From: an uncultured Oscillospiraceae bacterium
GTDB taxonomy: Bacteria > Bacillota > Clostridia > Oscillospirales > Ruminococcaceae
Reading direction: 5' to 3'
Assembly: GCA_949299455.1 (NCBI GenBank)
Contig: CASGAN010000003.1
Location: 62,001 to 126,000 of the forward strand
Length of the DNA: 64,000 nt
Part shown: positions 50,858 through 60,268 of the stretch, piece by piece
How the letters are laid out: every line of letters begins with the position of its first letter
Numbering within the stretch: position 1 is the stretch's first letter
Program-made: the position numbers and the translations under genes
Notes under the pieces: generated by a model
The model's input: the letters and a program-made list of their open reading frames with translations, nothing else
Databases searched by the model: none
Told to the model about the DNA's origin: nothing

Positions 50858-52314
50858 AAATGCCTCCTGCGAATGAAGATCACAATACCGATGACAAACA
50901 CAATCACCGGAATCACACCGATGAAGAGAATACCGTAAACCTGAAGCTCAGATTCGGTAATCGTAATGGTATCGTACGAAAGGTCAACCGGAAGAATTTT
51001 GACCGGTGTGTCTTTGCCGCAGGTCTGGTTGATGGCTGTAATGACGAAATCGCCGTTGCCGTAACCGCCGTATGTAAGCATCTGCTTTACAAGCATCTGA
51101 TAAGAACCAAACGCAACTACATTGGAAGAAACCGTTGTATTGTCAACACTGCGGGTTTTGGAGCCTTTGACCACAAGGTTCTGCGACTTCTGCTCCTGTG
51201 CGGCAAAATCAAAATCAGAACCTTCGTTAAATGCATCAAACGGAACAAAAATTGTGGTGTCGTTGGAAGAAAGCAAAACAGTTGTGGTGCGGTTGCCCGA
51301 TGTTTCAAACAGTGTGTTGATCGGCACACCGGATACAGAGACGATCGGCAGATCGGAAGAGGACATTTCCTCTTTAAGCGTTTCGTCTGCAACCGAAACA
51401 CTGTGCATCAAACCACCCAGCTGTGTGCTGTAGATGTTGTTCTGATCGGTTTCATAGACAAAGCCGCTCTGCATCTCAATGCCCCAGTCAGCCAAGAAGT
51501 TTTTAAGTACATCGCCCGGTGCAACATTTGCTGCAACAAACAGCATTGTTTTGCCGAATTCACCGTTGTTGTCAAGGTAAGCCGACAGTTTTTCCACCTG
51601 TTCGGTTGTCAGATCTGTTTTCGGCTGCGGCAAAATGACAACATCATATTCGTCGGACAGCTCTCCGGTGAAAATATCGACTTCTGTCACATCGTAGATG
51701 TTCGATTTCAGCAGTTCGGTGAGTCCCGAAACATCGACACCCTCAAGACCGGTGATCAGTGCTGCTTTTGTCACGTTCGCCTCGGTCACATACATAATTG
51801 CAGAGGTAATCACCTGCTCTGCCTGCGAGCTGTATGTCTGTGTGCCGTACTGTGTCTGCGATACAGAAATGAGGCTCGCGGAAGTTACATATTTATACCG
51901 TTTTGCAGTCGAAACGATGATATCGCCCTCTGCAAGTGTTTCCTCCGGATATTCGTCTGCAATGCCCGGATTTTTCTTGAGGCTTCTGAACTCAAGCGAC
52001 ACCTTGGAAGAATGCGTGTCATATGATTTCAAAATCTCATAAATCTGTTTATAATATGTGCCGCTGCTCTCAAACTCTGTTTCTTCTGCCAAAACAGTCA
52101 GTTTGACGTCTTCGGTGATTCCGCCTACAAAATCAATCGAATCCTGTGTCAGGTTAAAGCGCTGATCGGAGGTCAGGTCGATGGTAAGCGGAAACCGGTC
52201 AAGCAGCAGTCCTGCAATCACGTTAATTAAAATCACCGCAACAATAAACGCTGCTGTGATTACTGTTGCAAGCGTGCCGAATTTAAACCGGCGCATTTTA
52301 AAGATATTTTTCAT
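50854..52314 (-). CDS. GldG-like ABC system auxiliary protein
   Basis: 486 residues from ATG 52314. An N-terminal helix (TVITAAFIVAVILINVIAG), a large extracytoplasmic domain (LTIDLTSDQRFNLTQDSIDF, typical of GldG; DEYDVVILPQPKTDLTTEQV), and a C-terminal helix (YGILFIGVIPVIVFVIGIVIF) with RRRHL end. In gliding Bacteroidetes GldG works with GldA and GldF, but this family is widespread in non-gliding Firmicutes with unknown substrate. Fourth-from-start order here is ATPase, permease, GldG, DUF4340. Confidence 0.88.
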   Translation of the reverse strand: MKNIFKMRRFKFGTLATVITAAFIVAVILINVIAGLLLDRFPLTIDLTSDQRFNLTQDSIDFVGGITEDVKLTVLAEETEFESSGTYYKQIYEILKSYDTHSSKVSLEFRSLKKNPGIADEYPEETLAEGDIIVSTAKRYKYVTSASLISVSQTQYGTQTYSSQAEQVITSAIMYVTEANVTKAALITGLEGVDVSGLTELLKSNIYDVTEVDIFTGELSDEYDVVILPQPKTDLTTEQVEKLSAYLDNNGEFGKTMLFVAANVAPGDVLKNFLADWGIEMQSGFVYETDQNNIYSTQLGGLMHSVSVADETLKEEMSSSDLPIVSVSGVPINTLFETSGNRTTTVLLSSNDTTIFVPFDAFNEGSDFDFAAQEQKSQNLVVKGSKTRSVDNTTVSSNVVAFGSYQMLVKQMLTYGGYGNGDFVITAINQTCGKDTPVKILPVDLSYDTITITESELQVYGILFIGVIPVIVFVIGIVIFIRRRHL

Positions 52315-52333
52315 TGCTGATGGTCTCCCTTCC

Positions 52334-53041
52334 TTAGCTCCATCTCTTCTTCTCAAGCGCACGAACTGTCAGGAACAAGAAGACAGCCGCAAAGCTTACG
52401 AAGAACAGAATGTGCGAAACGTTCAAAATACCGCTGACAAAGTCGTTATAGCGTGTCATGAACGAAAGAGAACTAAGCGCGGTTCCGATCCATTCAAATC
52501 CTGCCGGAAGCGCCATTGCAATCGAATCCAAAAGCCAGATAAACAGCGAAATCGCCAGTGTACCGATTGCCGCAATGATCTGGTTTTCTGTCAGAGACGA
52601 AATCAGAATACCGATGGAAATCAGCGCCGCACCGATGAGTGCAATCGCAATATAGTTTCCGAGGAAAACGTTCCAATCAGGTGCTGCGAACGTTGCCAGA
52701 ACGATCTGATACACAATGGTCGACGAAACGCCCATCAGGTATACGACAAATGCAGCAAAATATTTGCCGAGCACGACGCTTGTAATGTTGACCGGCGCCG
52801 TCAAAAGAAGCTGATCAGTTTTTAACTTTTTGTCCTCACTCATGAGTCTCATGGTGAGAAGCGGCACAACCATCAAAACAATGGTGAACATGTTGCTGAA
52901 TACGTACTGAATGTAGTTTGCCTGGCTATAAAGCACGTACCAAAAATAAAAGCCGGAAATGGCATAAATCACGCCGAGAAAAATATATCCGAGCGGAGAA
53001 GAAAAATACGCTTTTAATTCACGTCTGAAAATGGCACCCAT
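52334..53041 (-). CDS. ABC-2 type permease, GldF-like
   Basis: 235 residues with six hydrophobic helices. The start FRRELKAYFSSPLGYIFLGV is the classic GldF/ABC-2 opening, and VPLLTMRLMSEDKKLKTDQL is the conserved cytoplasmic loop. Its ATG overlaps the TAA of the ATPase gene by one base (TAATG). Confidence 0.9.
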   Translation of the reverse strand: MGAIFRRELKAYFSSPLGYIFLGVIYAISGFYFWYVLYSQANYIQYVFSNMFTIVLMVVPLLTMRLMSEDKKLKTDQLLLTAPVNITSVVLGKYFAAFVVYLMGVSSTIVYQIVLATFAAPDWNVFLGNYIAIALIGAALISIGILISSLTENQIIAAIGTLAISLFIWLLDSIAMALPAGFEWIGTALSSLSFMTRYNDFVSGILNVSHILFFVSFAAVFLFLTVRALEKKRWS

Positions 53042-53985
53042 TATTTAATACCTCCGGAATCTTTTGTAAGCTGCAGGAAGATATCCTCAAGCGACATTTC
53101 GCTCGAACGCAAGCCAAGCATCGGCCAGTTGCGCTCTGCCAAGCGTTTGAAGATCTCGCGGCGAACATCGACGCCCTCTTCCGCTTCCACGCTGTATTCA
53201 TAAACGCCTTCTTCTCTTTTTCCGAGAAGGTCGACATTCACCATACCGGTGATGCCGCAAAGCGAACGATACACCTCATTTTCCGGACCGTCAATCAGCA
53301 CAGTGTAACGGCGGTCATTCGACATATTGTGCGACAGGTTTGCAGTGGTGTCGTCTGCGACCAGTTTGCCCTGATTGATAACGACGACTTTGTCACACAC
53401 TGCCTGAATTTCAGACAGAATATGCGAAGAAAGAATAATGGTGTGTTTTTTGCCGAGCTTTTTGATGAGGCTGCGGATCTCGATGATCTGTTTCGGGTCC
53501 AAGCCGACGGTCGGTTCGTCGAGAATCAGCACTTCCGGATTTCCGATCAGTGCCTGTGCCAGTCCCACACGCTGTTTATAACCTTTTGACAGGTTTTTAA
53601 TCAAGCGGTTATAGACGTTTGAGATTTTGACAACATCGCAGACTTCTTTGATGTGCTCGGTTTTGGGCTGTTTTGCTTTTTTCAGGTCATAGATAAAGCT
53701 TAAATATTCTTTGACCGTCATATCAAGATACAGCGGCGGCTGCTCCGGCAGATAGCCGATCGAACGCTTCGCGCGAATCGGATCTTCCAAAATGTCAACA
53801 CCGTTGATCTTGCATTCTCCGCTTGTTGCGGACAGATAACCGGTCAAAATATTCATGGTTGTCGATTTGCCTGCACCGTTCGGACCGAGAAAGCCCAGAA
53901 TTTCTCCGCGGTCCACATGAAAACTGACATCATCGACCGCTAATTTCTGGCCGTATCTCTTCGTGAGATTTTTAATCTCAATCAT
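53041..53985 (-). CDS. ABC transporter ATP-binding protein, GldA-like
   Basis: 314 residues; ATAGGAGGG eight bases before ATG. Walker A GPNGAGKST, signature LSKGYKQR, Walker B VLILDEPTVGLD, switch His in ILSSHI. The roughly 80-residue C-terminal extension (RRYTVLIDGPENEV onward) is usual for ABC-2 ATPases. First gene of a four-gene operon. The 188-base gap upstream shows no clear promoter I trust. Confidence 0.92.
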   Translation of the reverse strand: MIEIKNLTKRYGQKLAVDDVSFHVDRGEILGFLGPNGAGKSTTMNILTGYLSATSGECKINGVDILEDPIRAKRSIGYLPEQPPLYLDMTVKEYLSFIYDLKKAKQPKTEHIKEVCDVVKISNVYNRLIKNLSKGYKQRVGLAQALIGNPEVLILDEPTVGLDPKQIIEIRSLIKKLGKKHTIILSSHILSEIQAVCDKVVVINQGKLVADDTTANLSHNMSNDRRYTVLIDGPENEVYRSLCGITGMVNVDLLGKREEGVYEYSVEAEEGVDVRREIFKRLAERNWPMLGLRSSEMSLEDIFLQLTKDSGGIK

Positions 53986-54173
53986 GGTTGTCCCTCCTAT
54001 GTATTGTTCGGTCAGACGCTTTTGTTTTTATTTTTTGAAAGCCTCTGAGGCGCATGATTCACCTGTAAAATCCCGATAGGTTATACTATAACATAAACGA
54101 AATAAATTTTCCACCATTTCCGTGATAAAAGTGTAGAAAATTTCATTCTCTTTTGTTAATATTCACGAGCAAG

Positions 54174-55214
54174 TCAAAACTGCTCGAATTCATAGACCGT
54201 TTTTGATGCAAAACGTGCTCCTGCTTTTAAGACACAGCAGGGAAATTCCGGTCGATTCGGTGAATCCGGGAAGTACTGTGTTTCCAAACAAAAGCCGCTG
54301 CGTTTTTCGTATGGTTTGCCTGCTTTTCCGACAAAACTGCCGTCCAAAAAGTTTCCGGCATAAAACTGCATGCCCGGCAGATCGGTGAATACACGCATTT
54401 CGATTCCTGTCTCCTCGCAGCGCACACAAGCCGCCTCGCGGAAGCCCTCACCGCGGATGACAAAGTTGTGGTCATAGCCGCCAACCGCCTGCAGGTCGCT
54501 GTTTTCTTCGTCGATCCGTTCGCCGATCGCATGGAAATCGCGGAAATCAAACGGTGTACCTGCCACCTCCGGCAGCTCGCCGGTCGGGATTGCACCGCCG
54601 TCTACGCGTGTGAAACGATCAGCGTTGATTTTGATTTCGTGTGTGCAGATGGTATCGCACCGGTCACCCGACAGATTGAAATACGCATGGTTTGTGAGAT
54701 TGCAGACGGTATCTTTGTCGCTCTGTGCTTCATATGAAATCGAAAGGCCGCCCGTTTCGGTCAGTGCATATGTCACCCAAACGGTCATATTGCCCGGGTA
54801 TCCTTCCTCCATGTCTGCGCTCTTGCAGGTCAGTACGAGTGTTTCACCGCACACCTGTGCATCCCAGTTTTTCGTATGAAAGCCGGTTGGACCGCCGTGC
54901 AGATGATGTTCGCCGTCGTTTTTAAAAAGCGGATACGTTTTGCCGTTTAACGAAAACGACGCACCGCCGATGCGGTTTGCATACCGGCCGACGACTGCGC
55001 CGATAAAGCAGGTCTGTGTTTCATAACCCTGCACATCCGAAAAGCCAAGACAAACGTCTGTCATGGTGCCATTTCGATCGGGCACACGCACGGACTGAAC
55101 AGCAGCACCAAGCGTGATGATGTCTGCTTCGATTTTCCCATTAGACAGCCGGAAACCGCGAACCGGCTCCCCGTTCGCGGCTGTTCCGAATGCATACGAC
55201 TGAATGGTTGTCAT
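54174..55214 (-). CDS. galM: Aldose 1-epimerase
   Basis: 346 residues; AGGGGAGG before ATG. Motifs are GRYANRIGGASFSLNGK, HLHGG, NLTNHAYFNLSGD (catalytic His) and GYDHNFVI, with the catalytic Glu in SGFCLETQYFPDS. It interconverts alpha and beta anomers of galactose or glucose. It is the last gene of a seven-gene minus-strand run; no galactose genes are adjacent. Confidence 0.94.
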   Translation of the reverse strand: MTTIQSYAFGTAANGEPVRGFRLSNGKIEADIITLGAAVQSVRVPDRNGTMTDVCLGFSDVQGYETQTCFIGAVVGRYANRIGGASFSLNGKTYPLFKNDGEHHLHGGPTGFHTKNWDAQVCGETLVLTCKSADMEEGYPGNMTVWVTYALTETGGLSISYEAQSDKDTVCNLTNHAYFNLSGDRCDTICTHEIKINADRFTRVDGGAIPTGELPEVAGTPFDFRDFHAIGERIDEENSDLQAVGGYDHNFVIRGEGFREAACVRCEETGIEMRVFTDLPGMQFYAGNFLDGSFVGKAGKPYEKRSGFCLETQYFPDSPNRPEFPCCVLKAGARFASKTVYEFEQF

Positions 55215-55229
55215 TGATGATTCCTCCCC

Positions 55230-56345
55230 TTATCTGCGGCGGATACGCTGTGCGATTTTAAAAAGGTCATCCGCAGCATATTCAAAAAACGTATAAAACG
55301 CTGGACACAGCGCATTTTTTGTATTTTCTCCAAGCGAGATCGGCTCGCGGTTTCTGCGGCATCCGCCGCGGCACAGCCGGTAATACGGACATGTTTTGCA
55401 GTCGTCCGCAACGGCATATGATGTTTCGACAAACCGGCGGGCATTCTCCGACCGGAGCATCTCATCAAATTCGTCGGTGTGCACATTTCCGATGCGCCAT
55501 TCATCCGTGACATAGAAGTCACACGGATAGACGCTGCCGTCTGCTTCAATCATGAAATAGCAGCTGCAAACACCCGACATTCCGCAGCTTTCCGGCGGAT
55601 ATCCGGCGAGCATCATGACAAGGTTGTCAAAATAACGCACACTGACCGGATGGTTTGTATTCAAGTCCACATACCAGAGTTTAAACAGCTTTTTGAGAAA
55701 TTCACCGTACAGCTCGGGTGTGAGCGAATAGCTGTGACCGCCTGCCGTTTTTAACTCATCGAGGCACGGGATAAACTGCAGATACGAAAACTTCTGCTTT
55801 TTAAAGAAGTAGTAGATCCGTTCGATATTCTCCGCAACGTCGCGGTTGACGGTTGAGAGAATGTTGAACTCGACATGGTGCCGTTCCATGATGCGTGCGG
55901 CATTCACGACGCGTGCAAATGTGCCGTTGCCCTCTGCATCAAGCCGGTATTTGTCATGCACGGCCTGCACGCCGTCGAGCGACAGTCCGACCAAAAAGTC
56001 GTTGTCGTGCAGAAACTGTGCCCACTCGTCGTTCATCGTCATGCCGTTTGTCTGAATCGCATTCGTAACGCGGATATGCTTTGTGTTGTACTTCTTTTGC
56101 AGTTCGATGACCTTTTTGAAAAAATCAAGACCTGCAAGCGTGGGCTCACCGCCCTGAAAGCCGAATGCCGCCATCGTGTCGGCATAGGCGAACGCCTTTT
56201 TGACGATGATTTCAAGCGTTTCCTCCGACATGATGCCGTAGTTTGCAATTTCGCGCCGATTGGCGACATCGCTGTAAAAACAGTAGGCACACCGCATATT
56301 GCATGATGAGGATGCCGGTTTAATGAGCATAGAAATGGCTGGCAT
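55230..56345 (-). CDS. Anaerobic sulfatase-maturating enzyme (radical SAM)
   Basis: 371 residues. The radical-SAM cluster is Cys15-x3-Cys19-x2-Cys22 (SSSCNMRCAYCFY). The rest follows the Clostridium perfringens anSME as I remember it: FGFQGGEPTLAGL, IQTNGMTMNDEWA, LVGLSLDGVQ, LQFIPCLDE. Two auxiliary clusters are indicated by CGMSGVCSCYF, VYPCDFYV and CKTCPYYRLCRGGCRR. It oxidises the active-site Cys or Ser of sulfatases to formylglycine. A Cys-type sulfatase gene is at 30375-31808, about 24 kb away; no sulfatase is adjacent. Confidence 0.93.
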   Translation of the reverse strand: MPAISMLIKPASSSCNMRCAYCFYSDVANRREIANYGIMSEETLEIIVKKAFAYADTMAAFGFQGGEPTLAGLDFFKKVIELQKKYNTKHIRVTNAIQTNGMTMNDEWAQFLHDNDFLVGLSLDGVQAVHDKYRLDAEGNGTFARVVNAARIMERHHVEFNILSTVNRDVAENIERIYYFFKKQKFSYLQFIPCLDELKTAGGHSYSLTPELYGEFLKKLFKLWYVDLNTNHPVSVRYFDNLVMMLAGYPPESCGMSGVCSCYFMIEADGSVYPCDFYVTDEWRIGNVHTDEFDEMLRSENARRFVETSYAVADDCKTCPYYRLCRGGCRRNREPISLGENTKNALCPAFYTFFEYAADDLFKIAQRIRRR

Positions 56346-56359
56346 AAATAAACTTCTCC

Positions 56360-57544
56360 TTATCGGATCGTGATTCCCGGATAGTAGTGGGTCAAAATAA
56401 AGCGGTAATCTTTTCCCGCGGCGGAATAGCCGAGCGCACCGCGCTGACTCATGCCAACGCCGTGACCGTATCCCTTGGTGGAAAACGTGATTACATCGCC
56501 GCTGACCGAAATCGAGGTGATTTTTGTACTTTTTAACTGCGCTGTACCAAACACGCTTTCACGTAAGGTCCGTGCACTCATCTGCACACCGCACACCGGC
56601 AGTGTATAGACAAAATCGCCGTCGGTATAGGTGGCGCCGTCAAGCGAAAACCACGTTTCCGGCTCGCCGCTCACAGAAATGCCTGCGGCAGTAAGCTTCT
56701 GTCGCGCACTTTCTGCCGAGATGGAAAATGTGGTGGGATAGTCGTCGTACGCGCTGTCAACCGCTTTCAAGTACGAAACAGAACTCCCCCACACATACTG
56801 GCTCGACTGTGTGTGACCGCCTGCCGCCGCATGATAGACGGTATTTGCCGGCACACTGCCGTAATAGGCCACCTCGTCGTACACCTCTCGCACAAGCGCA
56901 ATCGTTTTTGCATGCGGTGTGGCATACGACATCGAAGGATATCTGCCGTATGTTCTGCGGTAGTTTTCCATATAGCTGTGGCAGGCAACCGCCTGCGCTT
57001 TATATGCTTCGTAATATTTCGCACTCGGCACCGTATTGGTACCGACAATTTCCCGCTGTACTGCACCTGCTAAAATGAGCAGAAGCTCATCGTCTGGCTC
57101 GCTTTCCTCAGAAGACGGCGAAGAAGACGGTGCGGATGAAACCGGCGGGCGCGAGGAAGCAGGTGAGGATGATTCGGCCGGTGCAGACTCAAATGGAGGG
57201 AGCGATGAGCCGAATATACTTGATTCCGATGACAAAGCGGATTCACCCGGCAGACCGTCCGAAACAGACGGAAGCGGTACAGATGAGAACACGCTCACAT
57301 CGAGCAGATCATCTTCTGAAATGTCAAACGGCAATTCATTTGTTCCGCCGTCAAACCATTCGCCCTCTAACGATGATTCAATCTCGGCAATACCGGGCTC
57401 CTGTCCCTGCACAATGCCTGCAAGCGGGTCCGTCTGCGCGCTTGCCGGCATATATGCAAACGCATCTGCGCTCATACCAACCGATACAGCCAAAACTGAC
57501 ACGGCGGCACCAAACGACGCCAGATGAACCATCCATTTTTTCAT
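56360..57544 (-). CDS. SpoIID/LytB-domain protein (secreted or membrane-anchored)
   Basis: 394 residues. A signal sequence (1-30, GAAVSVLAVSVGMSADAFA) is followed by a linker with a Ser/Pro/Glu-rich, low-complexity stretch (about 85-150: SSPSSEESEPDDELLL and similar), then the SpoIID domain (about 150-394) with YYEAYKAQAVACHSYM around the catalytic Glu region, YHAAAGGHTQSSQYVWG, and STKGYGHGVGMSQRGALGYS. SpoIID is a lytic transglycosylase acting on denuded glycan during engulfment. The linker is much longer than in SpoIID itself, so this may be a wall-anchored or LytB-like member. Confidence 0.88.
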   Translation of the reverse strand: MKKWMVHLASFGAAVSVLAVSVGMSADAFAYMPASAQTDPLAGIVQGQEPGIAEIESSLEGEWFDGGTNELPFDISEDDLLDVSVFSSVPLPSVSDGLPGESALSSESSIFGSSLPPFESAPAESSSPASSRPPVSSAPSSSPSSEESEPDDELLLILAGAVQREIVGTNTVPSAKYYEAYKAQAVACHSYMENYRRTYGRYPSMSYATPHAKTIALVREVYDEVAYYGSVPANTVYHAAAGGHTQSSQYVWGSSVSYLKAVDSAYDDYPTTFSISAESARQKLTAAGISVSGEPETWFSLDGATYTDGDFVYTLPVCGVQMSARTLRESVFGTAQLKSTKITSISVSGDVITFSTKGYGHGVGMSQRGALGYSAAGKDYRFILTHYYPGITIR

Positions 57545-57562
57545 CGCAATTCGTCCTTTCTC

Positions 57563-58546
57563 TTATGCATACGGATTTGCTTTTCCGTGTTGCTCCACCC
57601 AAACCTCCGGCATGATCATATCTTTGTTGATCGTTGCACCTTCGACATTCACTGCATACGGCTCGCCCGGACGCACTTTTCTTGCAACAACCACCATGCG
57701 GTACGGTGTCGGTTTTTCCGGTGTCAGTGTTTCACAAGTCGACAGTGTAATGAACCGGTCGGAGTAATCGACATCGACGGTTGTATTGAAATACGAACGC
57801 TTGTCGATTTCCAAAAGAAACGTTTCAAACTGTTCTTTGGTCATATCCACATAATCGTGATAGCCGAAATAGCCTTCCATATCAGGGTCGACTTCTGCCA
57901 TAAACGCACCGATCACTTTATACTGGCCGCGGCCGTAGATCGTATCGAAGTTGATGATTGGATGCTGTTTATAAAAATCAAGGCTTTTATACTCTTTGAT
58001 CGGCGCAAAATACGAACCGTCGCTTGCCGCATGACCGTAAAGCGTCAGGTTCTGGCTCTGGTCGGTCGGCGTAATCTCTGCACGATAGTCGATAAACGGA
58101 ATACCGAGAATCGATTTGCCGTAAAAATTGCGGCGCAGATAATAGTCGTTATCGTCGCTCTGCACCACAACCGAAGAAAGCCCTGTTCCCTCAATATAGA
58201 CATAGCCTTTGATATCCTGATTGACATTATAAAGCGCATTAAAATCCGAGATAATACCGGTGGTCGGATCGAGCTCCGGTGCAGACTCGGGTGCAACCTC
58301 ATCCGAGGATTCCGTTTTTTGATACAGCTTGTCCGCTTCACTTTGATCGTGACGGATAATGAAATATTTCACCAAAATCAAGCCGCCGCTAATCACTGCG
58401 CCCACCAGACAAATGATTGTCAATGCAAGCAAAATCTTTTGTGACAGTGATTTTTTCTTCGGTTTTGCGTGTGCGCCGCCTTTTCGCGATTTCTTATTCG
58501 TCTTTTCCTCTTGCTGTTCGATTGTCATTTTCTCTTTTTCTTCCAT
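57563..58546 (-). CDS. Class B-like sortase
   Basis: 327 residues from ATG 58546 behind AAAGGAG. A Lys-rich cytoplasmic N-terminus (1-35) is followed by one helix (ILLALTIICLVGAVISGGLIL), a linker, and the sortase domain with catalytic His in LTLYGHAASDG, Cys in ITLSTCE and Arg in PYRMVVVARK. The length and the YFGYHDYVDMTKEQFE insertion point to class B. No sorting-signal substrate is next to it; the neighbouring SpoIID-like protein has no LPXTG-type end. Target unknown. Confidence 0.9.
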   Translation of the reverse strand: MEEKEKMTIEQQEEKTNKKSRKGGAHAKPKKKSLSQKILLALTIICLVGAVISGGLILVKYFIIRHDQSEADKLYQKTESSDEVAPESAPELDPTTGIISDFNALYNVNQDIKGYVYIEGTGLSSVVVQSDDNDYYLRRNFYGKSILGIPFIDYRAEITPTDQSQNLTLYGHAASDGSYFAPIKEYKSLDFYKQHPIINFDTIYGRGQYKVIGAFMAEVDPDMEGYFGYHDYVDMTKEQFETFLLEIDKRSYFNTTVDVDYSDRFITLSTCETLTPEKPTPYRMVVVARKVRPGEPYAVNVEGATINKDMIMPEVWVEQHGKANPYA

Positions 58547-58575
58547 GGTGTGCTCCTTTCCGGATTCAATGGGTG

Positions 58576-59076
58576 TTATGAATCCTGCCGGCAAATGAGA
58601 TCAGCTGTTTTTCGAAACAGCCGAATCACCGTCTCTGTCCGGATATTCTGTCGGTCGTTTCCGCATTCAGCCAATAAATTGAGCCGTTCCCATACGGTGT
58701 TTCCCCGATACGATACGGCAATATACACCGTACCGACCGGTTTGCCTTCGACTGCGCCGGTCGGACCGGCGATTCCGGTGGTGGAAATCCCGACATCGCT
58801 GTTTGCACGCACGCGAACACCTTCCGCCATTTCGCATGCAACCGCCTCGCTCACTGCGCCGTACTGCCGCAGTGATGATTCACGCACGCCGAGCATTTCC
58901 TCCTTGATTCGGTTTGCGTATGTAACCGCCCCATATTCAAACACAGACGAAGCGCCCGAAACCGAGGTGATCGCCGCCGCTGCCATCCCGCCGGTACAGC
59001 TTTCGGCTGTGGCAATCGTGAGGCCGCGTGCAGCGAGCAGTGTTACAAGCGCTTCGGCTTCAGTCTGCAGATTCAT
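58576..59076 (-). CDS. CinA C-terminal-type nicotinamide-nucleotide amidohydrolase
   Basis: 166 residues from ATG 59076; two GTG codons just upstream overlap the thiI stop and sit too near the GGAG. Core motifs are IATAESCTGGMAAAAI, EYGAVTYANRIKEEML, YGAVSEAVACEMAEGV and GISTTGIAGPTGAVEGKPVG. These PncC-type enzymes deamidate NMN. The molybdopterin-binding half of full CinA is absent. Co-transcribed with thiI. Confidence 0.92.
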   Translation of the reverse strand: MNLQTEAEALVTLLAARGLTIATAESCTGGMAAAAITSVSGASSVFEYGAVTYANRIKEEMLGVRESSLRQYGAVSEAVACEMAEGVRVRANSDVGISTTGIAGPTGAVEGKPVGTVYIAVSYRGNTVWERLNLLAECGNDRQNIRTETVIRLFRKTADLICRQDS

Positions 59077-59081
59077 TCTCT

Positions 59082-60260
59082 TCACCACTCCAGACGAATG
59101 ACTTTTTCCTCAATATGTTCGACCGCTTCGGCAAGCAGCGGTTCAAAATCAAACAATGCCTGCGACTCCTCGACGTAGCGGAGTGTCGGACGTGTTTTCG
59201 GCCGTTTCGGCGTAAACACGGTGCAGCAGTCCTCATACGGCAAGATAGATGTTTCAAACGTGTTGATCTTACGCGCGATAGCGACAATGTCCTTTTTGTC
59301 CATGCCGATGAGCGGACGGAACACCGGACGGTCGGATGCTGCGTTTGTTGCCGCAAGCGACAAGATCGTCTGGCTTGCCACCTGACCTAAGCTCTCGCCG
59401 GTAATGAGCGCCGGCAGATCATGCGCACGCGCCACACGCACAGCAATCTCCATCATAAGCCGGCGCATGATAATCGTAAACAGCTCCTCCGGACAGTGGT
59501 CGCGGATCGCTTCCTGCAGTTTCGTAAACGGTACGCAGTAAAACGTAATATTTCCGGTGTAATCGGTCAGCGTCTGAAGCAGTGTTTCCACCTTGTCGAG
59601 CGCACGCGCACTCGTATACGGCGGGCTTACAAAATGGATTGCCGAAATCTTTAAGCCGCGGCGCGCCATCATATAGCCTGCAACCGGGCTGTCGATGCCG
59701 CCCGACACAAGCAGAAGCGCCTGTCCGCTCGAGGAAACCGGCATACCGCCTGCACCCTCGCGCTGTGCACCGTGGATATATGCTGCAAAGTCGCGGATTT
59801 CGACGATGACAGTCATCTGGGGATTATGTACGTCTACGCGCAGATGCGGATATGCCGAAAGCAGTGCCGCACCAACTTCGCGCGAGATCTCCGGCGATTT
59901 GTACGGGAACGATTTGTCCGACCGCTTTGCCTCCACTTTAAACGTGCGGATGCCGGAAAGATCATCTTTTAAATAGGAAACGGCATCTTTTAAGATGGTA
60001 CCCAAATCTTTTTCGGTGACAAGCGCACGCGAATATGCCGCGATGCCGAACACCTTGCCCATTGCGTCACACACTTCGTCCAAATCAATGTCGTCCGATT
60101 TCGGGCGTACGGTGATCGTCGACTGTGCACGCTGAATGTCAAACGCACCGAACGGCTTTAACCGCCAGCGGATGTTTTTGACCAGAATATCCTCAAACGA
60201 ACCGCGGTTGAGTCCTTTTAACGCAATTTCTCCTGTTTTTAATAAAATGGCTTCGTTCAT
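59082..60260 (-). CDS. thiI: tRNA uracil 4-sulfurtransferase
   Basis: 392 residues. An N-terminal ferredoxin-like and THUMP region is at 1-170 (KTGEIALKGLNRGSFED), the PP-loop SGGIDS at 186-191, and ITGESLGQVASQT follows. The C-terminal rhodanese domain of E. coli ThiI is missing, as in most Firmicutes, where sulfur comes from a dedicated cysteine desulfurase. That partner gene lies 8 bases upstream. It makes 4-thiouridine in tRNA. Confidence 0.95.
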   Translation of the reverse strand: MNEAILLKTGEIALKGLNRGSFEDILVKNIRWRLKPFGAFDIQRAQSTITVRPKSDDIDLDEVCDAMGKVFGIAAYSRALVTEKDLGTILKDAVSYLKDDLSGIRTFKVEAKRSDKSFPYKSPEISREVGAALLSAYPHLRVDVHNPQMTVIVEIRDFAAYIHGAQREGAGGMPVSSSGQALLLVSGGIDSPVAGYMMARRGLKISAIHFVSPPYTSARALDKVETLLQTLTDYTGNITFYCVPFTKLQEAIRDHCPEELFTIIMRRLMMEIAVRVARAHDLPALITGESLGQVASQTILSLAATNAASDRPVFRPLIGMDKKDIVAIARKINTFETSILPYEDCCTVFTPKRPKTRPTLRYVEESQALFDFEPLLAEAVEHIEEKVIRLEW

Positions 60261-60268
60261 AGTTTCTC

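Noticed and set aside
50860-52026. A 388-codon plus-strand open frame
   Set aside because: It is the antisense shadow of the GldG-like gene; the sequence is Cys/His/Arg-rich as expected for such shadows.
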